Source: Betaproteobacteria bacterium
Lineage (GTDB): Bacteria > Pseudomonadota > Gammaproteobacteria > Burkholderiales > SG8-39
Length of the DNA: 64,000 bases
Assembly: GCA_947478805.1 (NCBI GenBank)
Contig: CANJXQ010000008.1
Coordinates: 1-64,000 of the forward strand
Reading direction: 5' to 3'
The first letter of the stretch is position 1; the number at the start of each line of letters is the position of its first letter. This document shows positions 32,044 through 40,974 of this stretch, one piece after another. The position numbers and the translations under genes are program-made. Under the pieces are notes generated by a model, which saw only the letters and a list, made by a program, of their open reading frames with translations, made no database searches and was not told the DNA's origin.

Positions 32044-32133
32044 GCATCCCTTGAGATCGGGCGGCCGCTCGCTTCGAGCGCCTTGATGCAATCGCTGTGT
32101 GTGCCCGCCGGCCCACGATAGAATGGCGTCCGC

Positions 32134-32958
32134 ATGGACATCCTCCTGATTTTGAAGGCCCTGATCCTCGGTGTCGTCGAGGGTCTCACCGAATTCCTTC
32201 CCGTCTCCTCCACCGGCCACCTGATCCTCGCCGGTGACCTGCTCGACTTCAATGACGACAAGGGCAAGGTCTTCGAGATCGTCATTCAGACGGGCGCCAT
32301 GCTCGCTATTGTCTGGGAATACCGGTTGCGCTTCTGGAGCGTGCTCACCGGTATCGGGTCGCAGCCTGAGGCGCGCCGCTTCGTGGCCAACCTCCTCGTC
32401 GCTTTCATGCCCGCCGCCGTGCTCGGCCTCGCGTTCGGCAAGTACATCAAGTCCTATCTGTTCAAACCGGTGCCGGTTGCACTGGCCTTCATCGTGGGCG
32501 GCATCATCATCCTGTGGGTGGAGCGCCGACAGCGGCCGGTGCGGGTCGAGAACGTGGACGACATGAACTGGCGCGATGCGCTCAAGGTCGGCTTCGCCCA
32601 GGCGTTCGCGTTGATTCCCGGCACGTCGCGCTCCGGGGCCACCATCATCGGCGGCATGCTGTTCGGCCTGTCGCGCCGCGCGGCAACCGAGTTCTCGTTC
32701 TTCCTCGCCGTGCCGACGTTGGTGGCGGCCGGGCTCTACGATCTGTACAAGAATCGCGCGCTGCTGTCAGCAGACGACATCGTCATCTTCGGCGTTGGGT
32801 CAGTGGCGGCGTTCCTGTCGGCATTCCTGTGCGTGCGCTGGCTGCTGCGCTACATTGCCAACCACGATTTCAGGATTTTCGCCTGGTACCGGATTGTTTT
32901 CGGCTTGGTTGTACTGCTCACCGCGTGGACTGGCGCGGTCAATTGGACAACCGGATAG
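32134..32958 (+). CDS. uppP: Undecaprenyl-diphosphatase
   Basis: [44 protein letters not shown]. Confidence 0.97.
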   Translation: MDILLILKALILGVVEGLTEFLPVSSTGHLILAGDLLDFNDDKGKVFEIVIQTGAMLAIVWEYRLRFWSVLTGIGSQPEARRFVANLLVAFMPAAVLGLAFGKYIKSYLFKPVPVALAFIVGGIIILWVERRQRPVRVENVDDMNWRDALKVGFAQAFALIPGTSRSGATIIGGMLFGLSRRAATEFSFFLAVPTLVAAGLYDLYKNRALLSADDIVIFGVGSVAAFLSAFLCVRWLLRYIANHDFRIFAWYRIVFGLVVLLTAWTGAVNWTTG

Positions 32959-32961
32959 TAG

Positions 32962-33039
32962 GACCGCGCGGCCTGCTTCGCAGGCTCGGCCGCGCTGCTT
33001 AAATCGGGACCGCGCGGCCTTCTGGGCTCGGCCGCGTCC
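32962..33039. terminator. Two tandem GC-rich hairpin units between convergent uppP and cynS
   Basis: GACCGCGCGGCC(TGCTTCGCAGGCT)CGGCCGCG and GGACCGCGCGGCC(TTCTGGGCT)CGGCCGCGTCC. Confidence 0.55.
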
Positions 33040-33043
33040 GGCT

Positions 33044-33487
33044 TCAGTAAGTCTTGTAAGGCAGGAACTTCCCGCTCAGCACCACATGCACCCGATCGCC
33101 CTTGGGGTCCGGTTCCCGGGTGATGTCCATTGAAAAGTCGATGGCGCTCATGATGCCGTCACCGAACTCCTCGTGGATGAGTTCCTTGATGGTGGTGCCG
33201 TAGACATTGACCAGTTCGTACCAGCGGTAGATCAAGGGGTCGGTCGGCACGGCGGTGGGCAGAGAGCCCTTGTAGGGCACCACCTGCAGCAATTGCACGG
33301 CTTCCTTGGGCAGGTCGAGCAGCTTGCCGACGATGTCGGCCTGCTTCTTGGTGAGCGTCATCTGGCCGAGGCACGCAGCTGTCGCCCACTCCTTGCTCAC
33401 ACCCAGTTTCTTGGCGATATCGGCCCATTTGATGCCCTTGCTGATGCGCTTGGTCACGATCAATTCAGTGACGTCGTTGCGGTTCAT
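33044..33487 (-). CDS. cynS: Cyanate hydratase (cyanase)
   Basis: KGIKWADIAKKLGVSKEWATAACLGQMTL; YRWYELVNVYGTTIKELIHEEFGDGIMSAIDFSMDI. Confidence 0.97.
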   Translation of the reverse strand: MNRNDVTELIVTKRISKGIKWADIAKKLGVSKEWATAACLGQMTLTKKQADIVGKLLDLPKEAVQLLQVVPYKGSLPTAVPTDPLIYRWYELVNVYGTTIKELIHEEFGDGIMSAIDFSMDITREPDPKGDRVHVVLSGKFLPYKTY

Positions 33488-33511
33488 GTGTCCTCCTGTC
33501 GGGTAGAAAAA

Positions 33512-34411
33512 TCAGTGGTTTGCTGCAGCACGCGGCGCCGGTGCGGCGTCAGGAATGGATCGATGTGCCTCTGCGTCAACGCCGGGGCGGACCGTGAGGG
33601 GCTCGGCGGGACGCTCGAGTTCGCCGGTCTGGAACTGCTTGGAGCGCGTCACCAGGAAATCGACCAGGTGGTTGCGGATGCGGTAGAACTGCGGGTCGTG
33701 GTGCATGTCATGGCGCGTGCGCGCGCGCGGCAGGGTGTTCTCCACGATCTCGGCGATCACGGCATTCGGGCCGTTCGACATCAGCAGGATCTTGTCGGCG
33801 AGCAGGATGGCTTCGTCGACGTCATGGGTGATCATGAAGACGGTCTGGTGCGTCGCCTGCACCACGCGCACCAGTTCGTCCTGGATGGTGCCGCGGGTGA
33901 GGGCATCGAGGGCGCCGAAGGGCTCATCCAGCAGCAGCATCTTGGGCTGGATGGCGAAGGCGCGCGCGATGCCGACGCGCTGCTTCATCCCGCCGGAGAG
34001 CGCCGCCGGTTTCTTGTCCTCGGCGCCGGAGAGCCCGACCATGTCGATGAACTGCTGGCAGTGTTGCCGGACCTTGCTGCGCGGCCAGTCGGGCCAGCGC
34101 GAGCGCACAGCAAAGGCGATATTGCTTGCCACCGACAGCCAGGGCATCAGCGCGTGCCCCTGGAAAACCACGCCGCGCTCGAGCGACGGACCGCCAATCT
34201 CGTGTTCGTCCATGATGGCCAGGCCGCCGGAGGCGGTGTCGAGCCCCGCGAGGACGTTGAGGATGGTGGTCTTGCCGCAGCCGGAGTGCCCGATGATGCA
34301 GACGAACTCGCCGCGTTCGATGCTGAAGTTGACCCCTTCGAATACGGTGGTCGTCCCGCCACCAGCCGCGGGAAACGTCCGCTTGAGGTCCTGTACCTGG
34401 AGAAAGGGCAT
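33512..34411 (-). CDS. Nitrate/cyanate/bicarbonate-type ABC transporter ATP-binding protein
   Basis: MPFLQVQDLKRTFPAAGGG; GHSGCGKTTILN; LSGGMKQRVGIARAFAIQPKMLLLDEPFGALD. Confidence 0.93.
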   Translation of the reverse strand: MPFLQVQDLKRTFPAAGGGTTTVFEGVNFSIERGEFVCIIGHSGCGKTTILNVLAGLDTASGGLAIMDEHEIGGPSLERGVVFQGHALMPWLSVASNIAFAVRSRWPDWPRSKVRQHCQQFIDMVGLSGAEDKKPAALSGGMKQRVGIARAFAIQPKMLLLDEPFGALDALTRGTIQDELVRVVQATHQTVFMITHDVDEAILLADKILLMSNGPNAVIAEIVENTLPRARTRHDMHHDPQFYRIRNHLVDFLVTRSKQFQTGELERPAEPLTVRPGVDAEAHRSIPDAAPAPRAAANH

Positions 34412-34416
34412 GGGTG

Positions 34417-35256
34417 CTACTCGGCGTAGGTGACCAGGCGTTGCAGGCGCCCGATGATCAGGTCGAGCGCCATGCCCACGATGCCGATGACGAGGATGGC
34501 GAAGATCACGTTGGTGAGGTTGAGGTTGTTCCACTCGTTCCACACGAAGTAGCCGATGCCGGTACCGCCGACCAGCATCTCCGCGGCGACGATGACCAGC
34601 CATGCGATGCCCATGGAAATGCGCATGCCGGTGAGGATGGTGGGGGCCGCAGCCGGCAGGATGACCAGGAAGGCCTTGCGCAACGGCGTCACCTCGAGGG
34701 TGCGCGCGACGTTCAGCCACTCGCGCCGCACCGAGGCGACACCGTAGGCGGTATTGATCAGCATCGGCCAAACGGAGCAGATGAAGATGACGAAAATTCC
34801 GGAGATGGACGAGTCCTTGATGGTGTAGAGCGCGATCGGCATCCAGGCGAGGGGCGAGATCGGCTTGAGCACCTGGATGAACGGATCGAGCGCACGGCGA
34901 AACAGTGGCGACATGCCGATGAGAAATCCGAGCGGCACGGCCACGATGATGGCGAGCAGGAACCCGAGTCCGACCCGTGACAGGGAGTGCGCCAGCTGGA
35001 TGCCGATGCCCTTGTCGTTGGGGCCCTTGTCGTAGAACGGATCCGCGATATGTTTCGCAATGGCTGACGCCAATTGCGATGGCGCCGGAAAGCCATCGGA
35101 TTTTTTGGCGCCCTTGCCCATGAGCTTGGCGTATTCGTCCGCAGCGCCGGCGGCTTCGACCTTGGGCAGCGTGGCCACATGCCAGATGCCGAGGATGAGC
35201 AGCAGGAAGGCGATCGAGAGCAGCGCCGCCGCAAATATTTCGCGGCGTGGGGTCAC
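34417..35256 (-). CDS. ABC transporter permease (NrtB/CynB-like)
   Basis: GTG start overlapping the SBP stop; PISPLAWMPIALYTIKDSSISGIFVIFICSVWPMLINTAYG. Confidence 0.92.
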   Translation of the reverse strand: MTPRREIFAAALLSIAFLLLILGIWHVATLPKVEAAGAADEYAKLMGKGAKKSDGFPAPSQLASAIAKHIADPFYDKGPNDKGIGIQLAHSLSRVGLGFLLAIIVAVPLGFLIGMSPLFRRALDPFIQVLKPISPLAWMPIALYTIKDSSISGIFVIFICSVWPMLINTAYGVASVRREWLNVARTLEVTPLRKAFLVILPAAAPTILTGMRISMGIAWLVIVAAEMLVGGTGIGYFVWNEWNNLNLTNVIFAILVIGIVGMALDLIIGRLQRLVTYAE

Positions 35257-36650
35257 GCCTTTTTCCTGATGGCGAATCCCGAAAGGTACTTCTCCGGTTG
35301 CGCCGGATCGAACTCCTTGCCCATCACCTTGAACTTGGCATAGCTCGCAGCGGGGGCCTTCTGGCCCAGCTCTGCCATGCGCTTCCTCGCATCGGTGGCG
35401 AGGAACACTTTCTCGGCAATCTGGCGGTAGTTCACGTCGCCCTTGACGTAGCCCCAGCGTTTCATCTGCGTCAGCATCCACACGGCCATGGACTGCCACG
35501 GGAACGGATCGAAGTCGGCGCGGTCGGGGACATTCTTGACGTTGCCAAGGCCGTCGGCAAATTTGCCGGTCAGCACCTGCTCCAGCACGGTGACCGGCTG
35601 GTTGAGGTAGTTGGCCGGTGAAATGACTTCGGCAATCAGCGGCCGGTGTTTCGGGTCGCGCGCCATGGCCGCTGCGGTCAGCACGGAGCGGTAGAGCGCC
35701 GCGAAGGTGTTGGGATTTTCCTTGATGAAGGCTTCAGGCAAGCCGAATGCGCAGCATGGGTGCCCGTCCCAGATTTCCTTGGACAGGATGTGGATGAAGC
35801 CCACTTCGTCATACACGGCGCGCTGGTTGAACGGGTCGGGCCCGAGGAACCCGTCGATGTTGCCGGCGCGCAGGTTGGCCACCATCTCCGGCGGCGGCGT
35901 GACGCGGATCTGGATGTCGGTGTCCGGGTCGAGGCCGTGTTCGGCCACGTAATAGCGCAGCAGGAAGTTGTGCATCGAGTACTCGAACGGGACCGCGAAC
36001 TTGAAGCCCTTCCATTGCTTGGGATCGCGCTTGTCCTTGTGCTTCACATGCAGCGTGATGGCCTGCCCGTTGATGTTCTGGATGGTCGCAACGTCCATGG
36101 GCATGGCGGTCGAGCCCAGCCCCATCGAGATCGCCAGCGGCATGGGCGACAGGAAGTGCGAAGCGTCGTGCTCCTTGTTGATCATCTTGTCGCGGATCAG
36201 CGCCCAGCCTGCCGTCTTCATCAGTTGGACGTTCAGCCCCTCTTTTCGGTAGAAGCCCAGCGGGTCGGCCATGATCAGGGGCGAGGCGCAGGTGATGGCG
36301 ATGAAGCCGATCTTGAGGTCCTTCTTCTCCAGGGGACCCTTGTCCTGGGCCATGGCCTCCAGCGCCCCGAATGGCAGGAAGGAGGACACCGCCGCCATCG
36401 CTGTCGATGTGCCTACTGCGCGCAGGAATCTGCGTCGTAGTTCATCCTGCGGAAACAGCGCGCGCATGGCGGCTGACTGGATGGCGCGCGAATTCAGGGC
36501 ATCGGGGTCGTTGCCCGGGTCTGCCGCCGCATTTGCCGGCGGCGTGGCCGACGCAACTGCGTCGTGTTCGGCCTGGCTCGTGTGGTGCCCGCATTGGCAA
36601 GCGGCGCCAAGTCGGACGTTGGGATCAAATGGATTGTCGAACGCAGACAT
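35253..36650 (-). CDS. ABC transporter substrate-binding protein (NrtA/CmpA family), Tat-like signal
   Basis: RRRFLRAVGTSTAMAAVSSFLPFGALEAMAQ; KIGFIAITCASPLIMADPLGFYRKEGLNVQLMKTAGWALIRDKM. Confidence 0.92.
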   Translation of the reverse strand: MSAFDNPFDPNVRLGAACQCGHHTSQAEHDAVASATPPANAAADPGNDPDALNSRAIQSAAMRALFPQDELRRRFLRAVGTSTAMAAVSSFLPFGALEAMAQDKGPLEKKDLKIGFIAITCASPLIMADPLGFYRKEGLNVQLMKTAGWALIRDKMINKEHDASHFLSPMPLAISMGLGSTAMPMDVATIQNINGQAITLHVKHKDKRDPKQWKGFKFAVPFEYSMHNFLLRYYVAEHGLDPDTDIQIRVTPPPEMVANLRAGNIDGFLGPDPFNQRAVYDEVGFIHILSKEIWDGHPCCAFGLPEAFIKENPNTFAALYRSVLTAAAMARDPKHRPLIAEVISPANYLNQPVTVLEQVLTGKFADGLGNVKNVPDRADFDPFPWQSMAVWMLTQMKRWGYVKGDVNYRQIAEKVFLATDARKRMAELGQKAPAASYAKFKVMGKEFDPAQPEKYLSGFAIRKKA

Positions 36651-36689
36651 GGCCGGTTCCTCCGAAGTTGGCAGTCGGAGGACTGTGCA

Positions 36690-36704
36690 GCACTTACCGT
36701 GCCA
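36690..36704 (-). promoter_or_regulatory. Sigma54 (RpoN)-type promoter upstream of the nrt-like/cynS operon
   Basis: Minus strand TGGCACGGTAAGTGC(T); GG/GC elements 10 nt apart; about 40 nt upstream of the SBP start. Confidence 0.7.
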
Positions 36705-36832
36705 TGTTTATCGGGTGCCCAGTTGCCCTGCTGATCCCATGAGTGCCAATGGGCTCAAGAGAGGAAGCGCACGCGAGTCACCTTCGTTGCGACTGCAGGC
36801 AGGTCAGGAGAAACGTCATCGAGGCTCCCGCG

Positions 36833-37300
36833 TCAGCTCTGCACCCAGGGCAGACCCGCAAAGCGCCAGCCGCCGACGCTGCTGCGATGATCGTTCTTGT
36901 CGCGGTCGCCCTCGAATCCCTCCAGCACATTGAAGCAGGTGGTGTAGCCGGCTTCGGTCGCTGCAATGGCGGCACGGTGCGAGCGTGCCCCGGATCGGCA
37001 CAGGAACAGGATCGGCGAATTTGTTGACGGGACTGCGGCCTTGAGTTCGTCGATGAATTTTTCGTTTTGCTCGCCGCTGGGCCAGGTGTTCCATTCGATG
37101 AGGACGGAATCCTGCACATGCCCGACCCAGGTCCACTCCGAGTCAGTGCGCACATCCACCAGCTTGGCCGCGGGATTTTGTTTCAGGTAATCGAATGCCT
37201 CACGTGGCAGCATGGCGCCGGCGTAAGTGAGTCCTGCGGCTTTGCCGCGGGCAGTTGCGCGGTCAAGAATTGATTGTGGCGAGTCCATGCGCATTAACAT
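36833..37300 (-). CDS. Rhodanese-like domain protein
   Basis: KLVDVRTDSEWTWVGHVQDSVLIEWNTWP; ILFLCRSGARSHRAAIAATEAGYTTCFNVLEGFEGD. Confidence 0.92.
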   Translation of the reverse strand: MLMRMDSPQSILDRATARGKAAGLTYAGAMLPREAFDYLKQNPAAKLVDVRTDSEWTWVGHVQDSVLIEWNTWPSGEQNEKFIDELKAAVPSTNSPILFLCRSGARSHRAAIAATEAGYTTCFNVLEGFEGDRDKNDHRSSVGGWRFAGLPWVQS

Positions 37301-37370
37301 CCGATGATATGAAGCCGGGGAGTTTAGTCTGCCGGCACGGTAAAAAAAAGCGGCAGGAAACCGCGCTCGC

Positions 37371-37416
37371 GCACCAAAACAGGGCTAAAAGTGCTGGATT
37401 AGCACTATTGCGGTGC
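37371..37416 (+). promoter_or_regulatory. Two NtrC-like sites upstream of glnA
   Basis: GCACCAAAACAGGGC (37371-37385) and GCACTATTGCGGTGC (37402-37416) compared with GCACCAAAATGGTGC; 31 bp apart. Confidence 0.6.
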
Positions 37417-37595
37417 GTATAGGAGACTGATTGGGGCTTGTGGCACAATCTGCACGCCATTTGAAAATGGTCAGCCGTATTTTTTCGACAGTAGCGGATT
37501 GTCGTGCATTCAGGCGGTGCAAGGCGGGTCTCCATTGACCGACAGCGTCCCGGAAGCCAGGCAATATCCATGCGGAAGGGGCGGGAAACGTTCTT

Positions 37596-37610
37596 TGGCA
37601 CATTTTCTGC
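37596..37610 (+). promoter_or_regulatory. Sigma54-type promoter of glnA
   Basis: TGGCACATTTTCTGC; GG and GC separated by 10 nt; about 100 nt upstream of the glnA ATG. Confidence 0.7.
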
Positions 37611-37709
37611 TGAATCCAGTCGCGTCTAGGCTGTCAGTTCAGGCGTCGTTTTGAAGGCCCTTGGTTTTCTTCCCGAGAATTACTCAATTCCCTATCAGGA
37701 GAGTTTGTG

Positions 37710-39125
37710 ATGTCACTGTCTGTCAATGATGTACTCAAGATGATCAAGGACAAGGAGGTCAAGTTCGTCGACCTTCGCTTTACCGATACGCGCGGCAAGG
37801 AGCAGCACGTGCAGGTGCCGGCCAAACAGTTCACGAACGACAAGTTCGAGTCTGGGCACGCCTTCGACGGCTCTTCGATCGCCGGCTGGAAGGGTATCGA
37901 GGCCTCGGACATGCTGCTCTTGCCCGATCCCGATTCGGCCCGCCTCGACCCATTTACCGATGAACTGACCCTCAACGTTACCTGTGACGTGCTTGAGCCG
38001 TCGGACATGAAGGGCTATGACCGCGACCCGCGTTCGCTGGCCAAGCGCGCAGAATCGTTCCTGAAGTCGAGCGGCTTGGGCGACGTGGCTTACTTCGGTC
38101 CCGAGCCGGAATTCTTCGTATTCGACGGCGTGACCTGGAACGTGGATATGTCGGGCTGCGGGGTGAAAATCAAGTCGGAAGAGGCGCCCTGGTCGACCAA
38201 CATCGAGTACGAAGGCGGCAACATGGGCCATCGTCCCGGCACCAAAGGCGGTTATTTCCCGGTTGCCCCGGTTGATTCGCTGCAGGACATGCGCAATGCC
38301 ATGTCGCTTGCGCTCGAATCGCAGGGCGTCGAAGTCGAGGTGTTCCACCACGAAGTGGCAGCAGCCGGCCAGTGCGAAATCGGCACGCTGTTCAACAGCC
38401 TGGTGAAGCGCGCTGACTGGACGCAGATCCTGAAATACACGGTGTGGAATGTGGCCGCAGCCTATGGCAAGACCGCCACCTTCATGCCCAAGCCTGTCGT
38501 CGGCGACAACGGATCGGGCATGCATGTGCACCAGTCGGTGTGGAAAGACGGCAAGAACCTGTTTGCAGGCAACGGCTACTCGGGTCTGTCCGATTTCGCG
38601 CTGTACTACATCGGCGGTGTGATCAAGCACGCCAAGGCCCTGAACGCGATCACCAACCCGGGTACCAACAGCTACAAGCGCCTGGTGCCGGGGTTCGAGG
38701 CGCCGATCAACCTCGCCTATTCGGCGCGCAATCGCTCTGCGTCCATCCGCATTCCGTTCGTCAGCAATCCGAAGGCACGCCGCATCGAAGTGCGCTTCCC
38801 GGATCCGACGGCGAACCCGTATCTGGCGTTTTCAGCCTTGCTGATGGCCGGGTTGGATGGAATACAGAACAAGATCCACCCCGGAGATCCGATCGACAAG
38901 AACCTGTACGACCTGCCTCCGTCCCAGGCGAAAAAGGTGCCGAATGTGTGCTCTTCATTGGACCAGGCGCTCGAGGCGTTGGACAAGGATCGCGCGTTCC
39001 TCACTAAGGGCGGGGTGTTCAGCGACGACTTCATCGATGCCTACATTGCCCTCAAAATGGAGGAAGTCACGCGCTTCCGCATGACGACCCATCCGGTCGA
39101 GTTCGACATGTACTACAGCCTCTAA
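37710..39125 (+). CDS. glnA: Glutamine synthetase type I
   Basis: [56 protein letters not shown]. Confidence 0.98.
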   Translation: MSLSVNDVLKMIKDKEVKFVDLRFTDTRGKEQHVQVPAKQFTNDKFESGHAFDGSSIAGWKGIEASDMLLLPDPDSARLDPFTDELTLNVTCDVLEPSDMKGYDRDPRSLAKRAESFLKSSGLGDVAYFGPEPEFFVFDGVTWNVDMSGCGVKIKSEEAPWSTNIEYEGGNMGHRPGTKGGYFPVAPVDSLQDMRNAMSLALESQGVEVEVFHHEVAAAGQCEIGTLFNSLVKRADWTQILKYTVWNVAAAYGKTATFMPKPVVGDNGSGMHVHQSVWKDGKNLFAGNGYSGLSDFALYYIGGVIKHAKALNAITNPGTNSYKRLVPGFEAPINLAYSARNRSASIRIPFVSNPKARRIEVRFPDPTANPYLAFSALLMAGLDGIQNKIHPGDPIDKNLYDLPPSQAKKVPNVCSSLDQALEALDKDRAFLTKGGVFSDDFIDAYIALKMEEVTRFRMTTHPVEFDMYYSL

Positions 39126-39177
39126 TCGCTGGATCGACCCCGGGGGCTGTTCCCCGGGTTGGTTTCCTGAGGCACCG

Positions 39178-39217
39178 GAAAAGGACGGGGAAGTGTGCAT
39201 TTTTCCTCGTCCTTTTT
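39178..39217 (+). terminator. Rho-independent terminator downstream of glnA
   Basis: AAAAGGACGGGGAA-gtgtgcattt-TTCCTCGTCCTTTTT stem followed by T-rich sequence. Confidence 0.75.
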
Positions 39218-39288
39218 CATTTGTAATCAGGGGAGTCTTCCCATAAACTTAAAGTTCTCTCTGGAAATGCGGACGCTTGCATCCACCC

Positions 39289-39804
39289 ATGACCCTTGCG
39301 CGGTACTTGTTGGCGATTTTCCTGCTGGCTGGCAGCGCTCATCCGGCGCTGGCGCAGATCTATCGGTGCGTCGACCAGAATGGCCACAGTACCTATACCA
39401 ACGACACGGAGGGCAAGGGGGGCTTGAAGTGCACGGTGGTCAGCCGGGAAGTATCGGTAGTGCCTGCACCGACCCCGTCGCCATCCGCCACGCCACGGCC
39501 TGCGGCAAAGGCTGCCGCGCAGCCTTCTTCAACGCGAGGCGAGACAGCGGCCCCGCGTATCGAACCCGCCACGCAGCGCTCGCGCGACACTGACCGCCGT
39601 CGCATCCTCGAAGATGAATTGCGAAACGCGGAGAAGGAACTTGCCACGGCAAAGCAGAATCTTGCCGAGCAGGAGTCTATTCGCAAGGGCGATGAGCGCA
39701 ACTACCAGCGCGTGCTCGATCGTCTCAAGCCCTTCCAGGACGAAGTCCGGCGTTCCGAAGAAAACGTCGCTGCGCTCAAGCGGGAAATTTCCAACCTGCG
39801 CTGA
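39289..39804 (+). CDS. DUF4124 domain-containing secreted protein
   Basis: Signal peptide; QIYRCVDQNGHSTYTNDTEGKGGLKC; C-terminal coiled coil. Confidence 0.85.
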   Translation: MTLARYLLAIFLLAGSAHPALAQIYRCVDQNGHSTYTNDTEGKGGLKCTVVSREVSVVPAPTPSPSATPRPAAKAAAQPSSTRGETAAPRIEPATQRSRDTDRRRILEDELRNAEKELATAKQNLAEQESIRKGDERNYQRVLDRLKPFQDEVRRSEENVAALKREISNLR

Positions 39805-39852
39805 GCCTGCGTTGCCGGTCGGCGGAATTCCAGCCAGCCCCCTCAAGCTGCG

Positions 39853-40956
39853 GTGCTTCGCAACATGACGCGTCCCGTGCCTGCGCGCACCTTTGCCGGA
39901 CTCGACCTGCTGGCAACGGCAGTCATGGTACTGGATGGCAAGCTCAGCCTGCGATATGTGAATCCGGCGACTGAAATCCTGCTGGCGCAGAGTGGCCGAT
40001 CATTGGTCGGGCACCGCCTGGGCGAGCTGTTTTCCAATGCCGGGGCCTTTGAAGCGCGTCTCAACGAGGCGCTGAGCGAAGAGCGTGGTTTTTGGGACCA
40101 GACCCTTGCCTTGTCGCGCCCGGCGCACGAAACGCTGTACCTGAACTGCCTGGTGACACCCATTGAGCTGCCGGAGCGCGGCTTGATGCTGGAGTTGCGC
40201 CCGATGGAGCAGCGCATTCGGGCCGAGCGCGAAGAGCAGCAGCTGACCCAACACCTGGCGAACCGTGAACTGATCAGGAACCTCGCTCACGAGATCAGGA
40301 ATCCGCTGGGCGGTTTGCGCGGTTCCGCCCAGCTGCTCGAGCGCGAGTTGGATCGTGCCGAGCTCAAGGAATATACCCAGGTCATCATCAAGGAGGCCGA
40401 TCGTCTTCAGGCCCTCATGGATCGATTGCTCACGCCGCATCGTCCACCGCATACCGTCACCATGAACATCCACGAGGTGTGCGAGCGGGTGCGAAGCCTC
40501 ATCCTCGCCGAATTTCCGACTGGCCTGGCCATCCGGCGCGACTACGACACCAGCATCCCGGAGTTCCAGGGTGACCGCGAGCAACTGATCCAGGCGGTAT
40601 TGAACGTGACCCGCAACGCGGCCCAGGCGATCCTTGGCACAAGTCCGGCGGCCGATGGTCGGGCGGAGATCAGGCTCAGCACCCGGGTGGTGCGCCAGAT
40701 CACCCTGGCCAAGCGGCGCTATCGCCTGGCATTGGAATTGCAAGTGATCGACAACGGTCCGGGCATTCCGGCAGATATCAAGGACACATTGTTCTTTCCG
40801 CTGGTATCCGGTCGCGAGGGCGGCAGCGGTCTGGGACTCACGCTGGCGCAGACCTTCGTCCAGCATCATCATGGAGTAATCGAGTGCGACAGCCAGCCAG
40901 GACGTACCGTATTCAAGATCATCCTGCCCATCGAGCCGGCGGCTGCATCCACCTGA
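39853..40956 (+). CDS. glnL: Nitrogen regulation sensor histidine kinase NtrB
   Basis: PAS domain; NLAHEIRNPLGGLRGSAQLLEREL; DNGPGIPADIKDTLFFPLVSGREGGSGLGL. Confidence 0.95.
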   Translation: MLRNMTRPVPARTFAGLDLLATAVMVLDGKLSLRYVNPATEILLAQSGRSLVGHRLGELFSNAGAFEARLNEALSEERGFWDQTLALSRPAHETLYLNCLVTPIELPERGLMLELRPMEQRIRAEREEQQLTQHLANRELIRNLAHEIRNPLGGLRGSAQLLERELDRAELKEYTQVIIKEADRLQALMDRLLTPHRPPHTVTMNIHEVCERVRSLILAEFPTGLAIRRDYDTSIPEFQGDREQLIQAVLNVTRNAAQAILGTSPAADGRAEIRLSTRVVRQITLAKRRYRLALELQVIDNGPGIPADIKDTLFFPLVSGREGGSGLGLTLAQTFVQHHHGVIECDSQPGRTVFKIILPIEPAAAST

Positions 40957-40974
40957 ACCAAGGCGTGAATTGAC

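Noticed and set aside
30559-32220. 553-aa minus-strand ORF
   Set aside because: Spans the complements of the HAD nucleotidase and slmA plus intergenic sequence; no domain signature.
37445-37459. TGGCACAATCTGCAC as a second sigma54 promoter near glnA
   Set aside because: GG and GC elements are only 8 nt apart; sigma54 requires strict 10-nt spacing.
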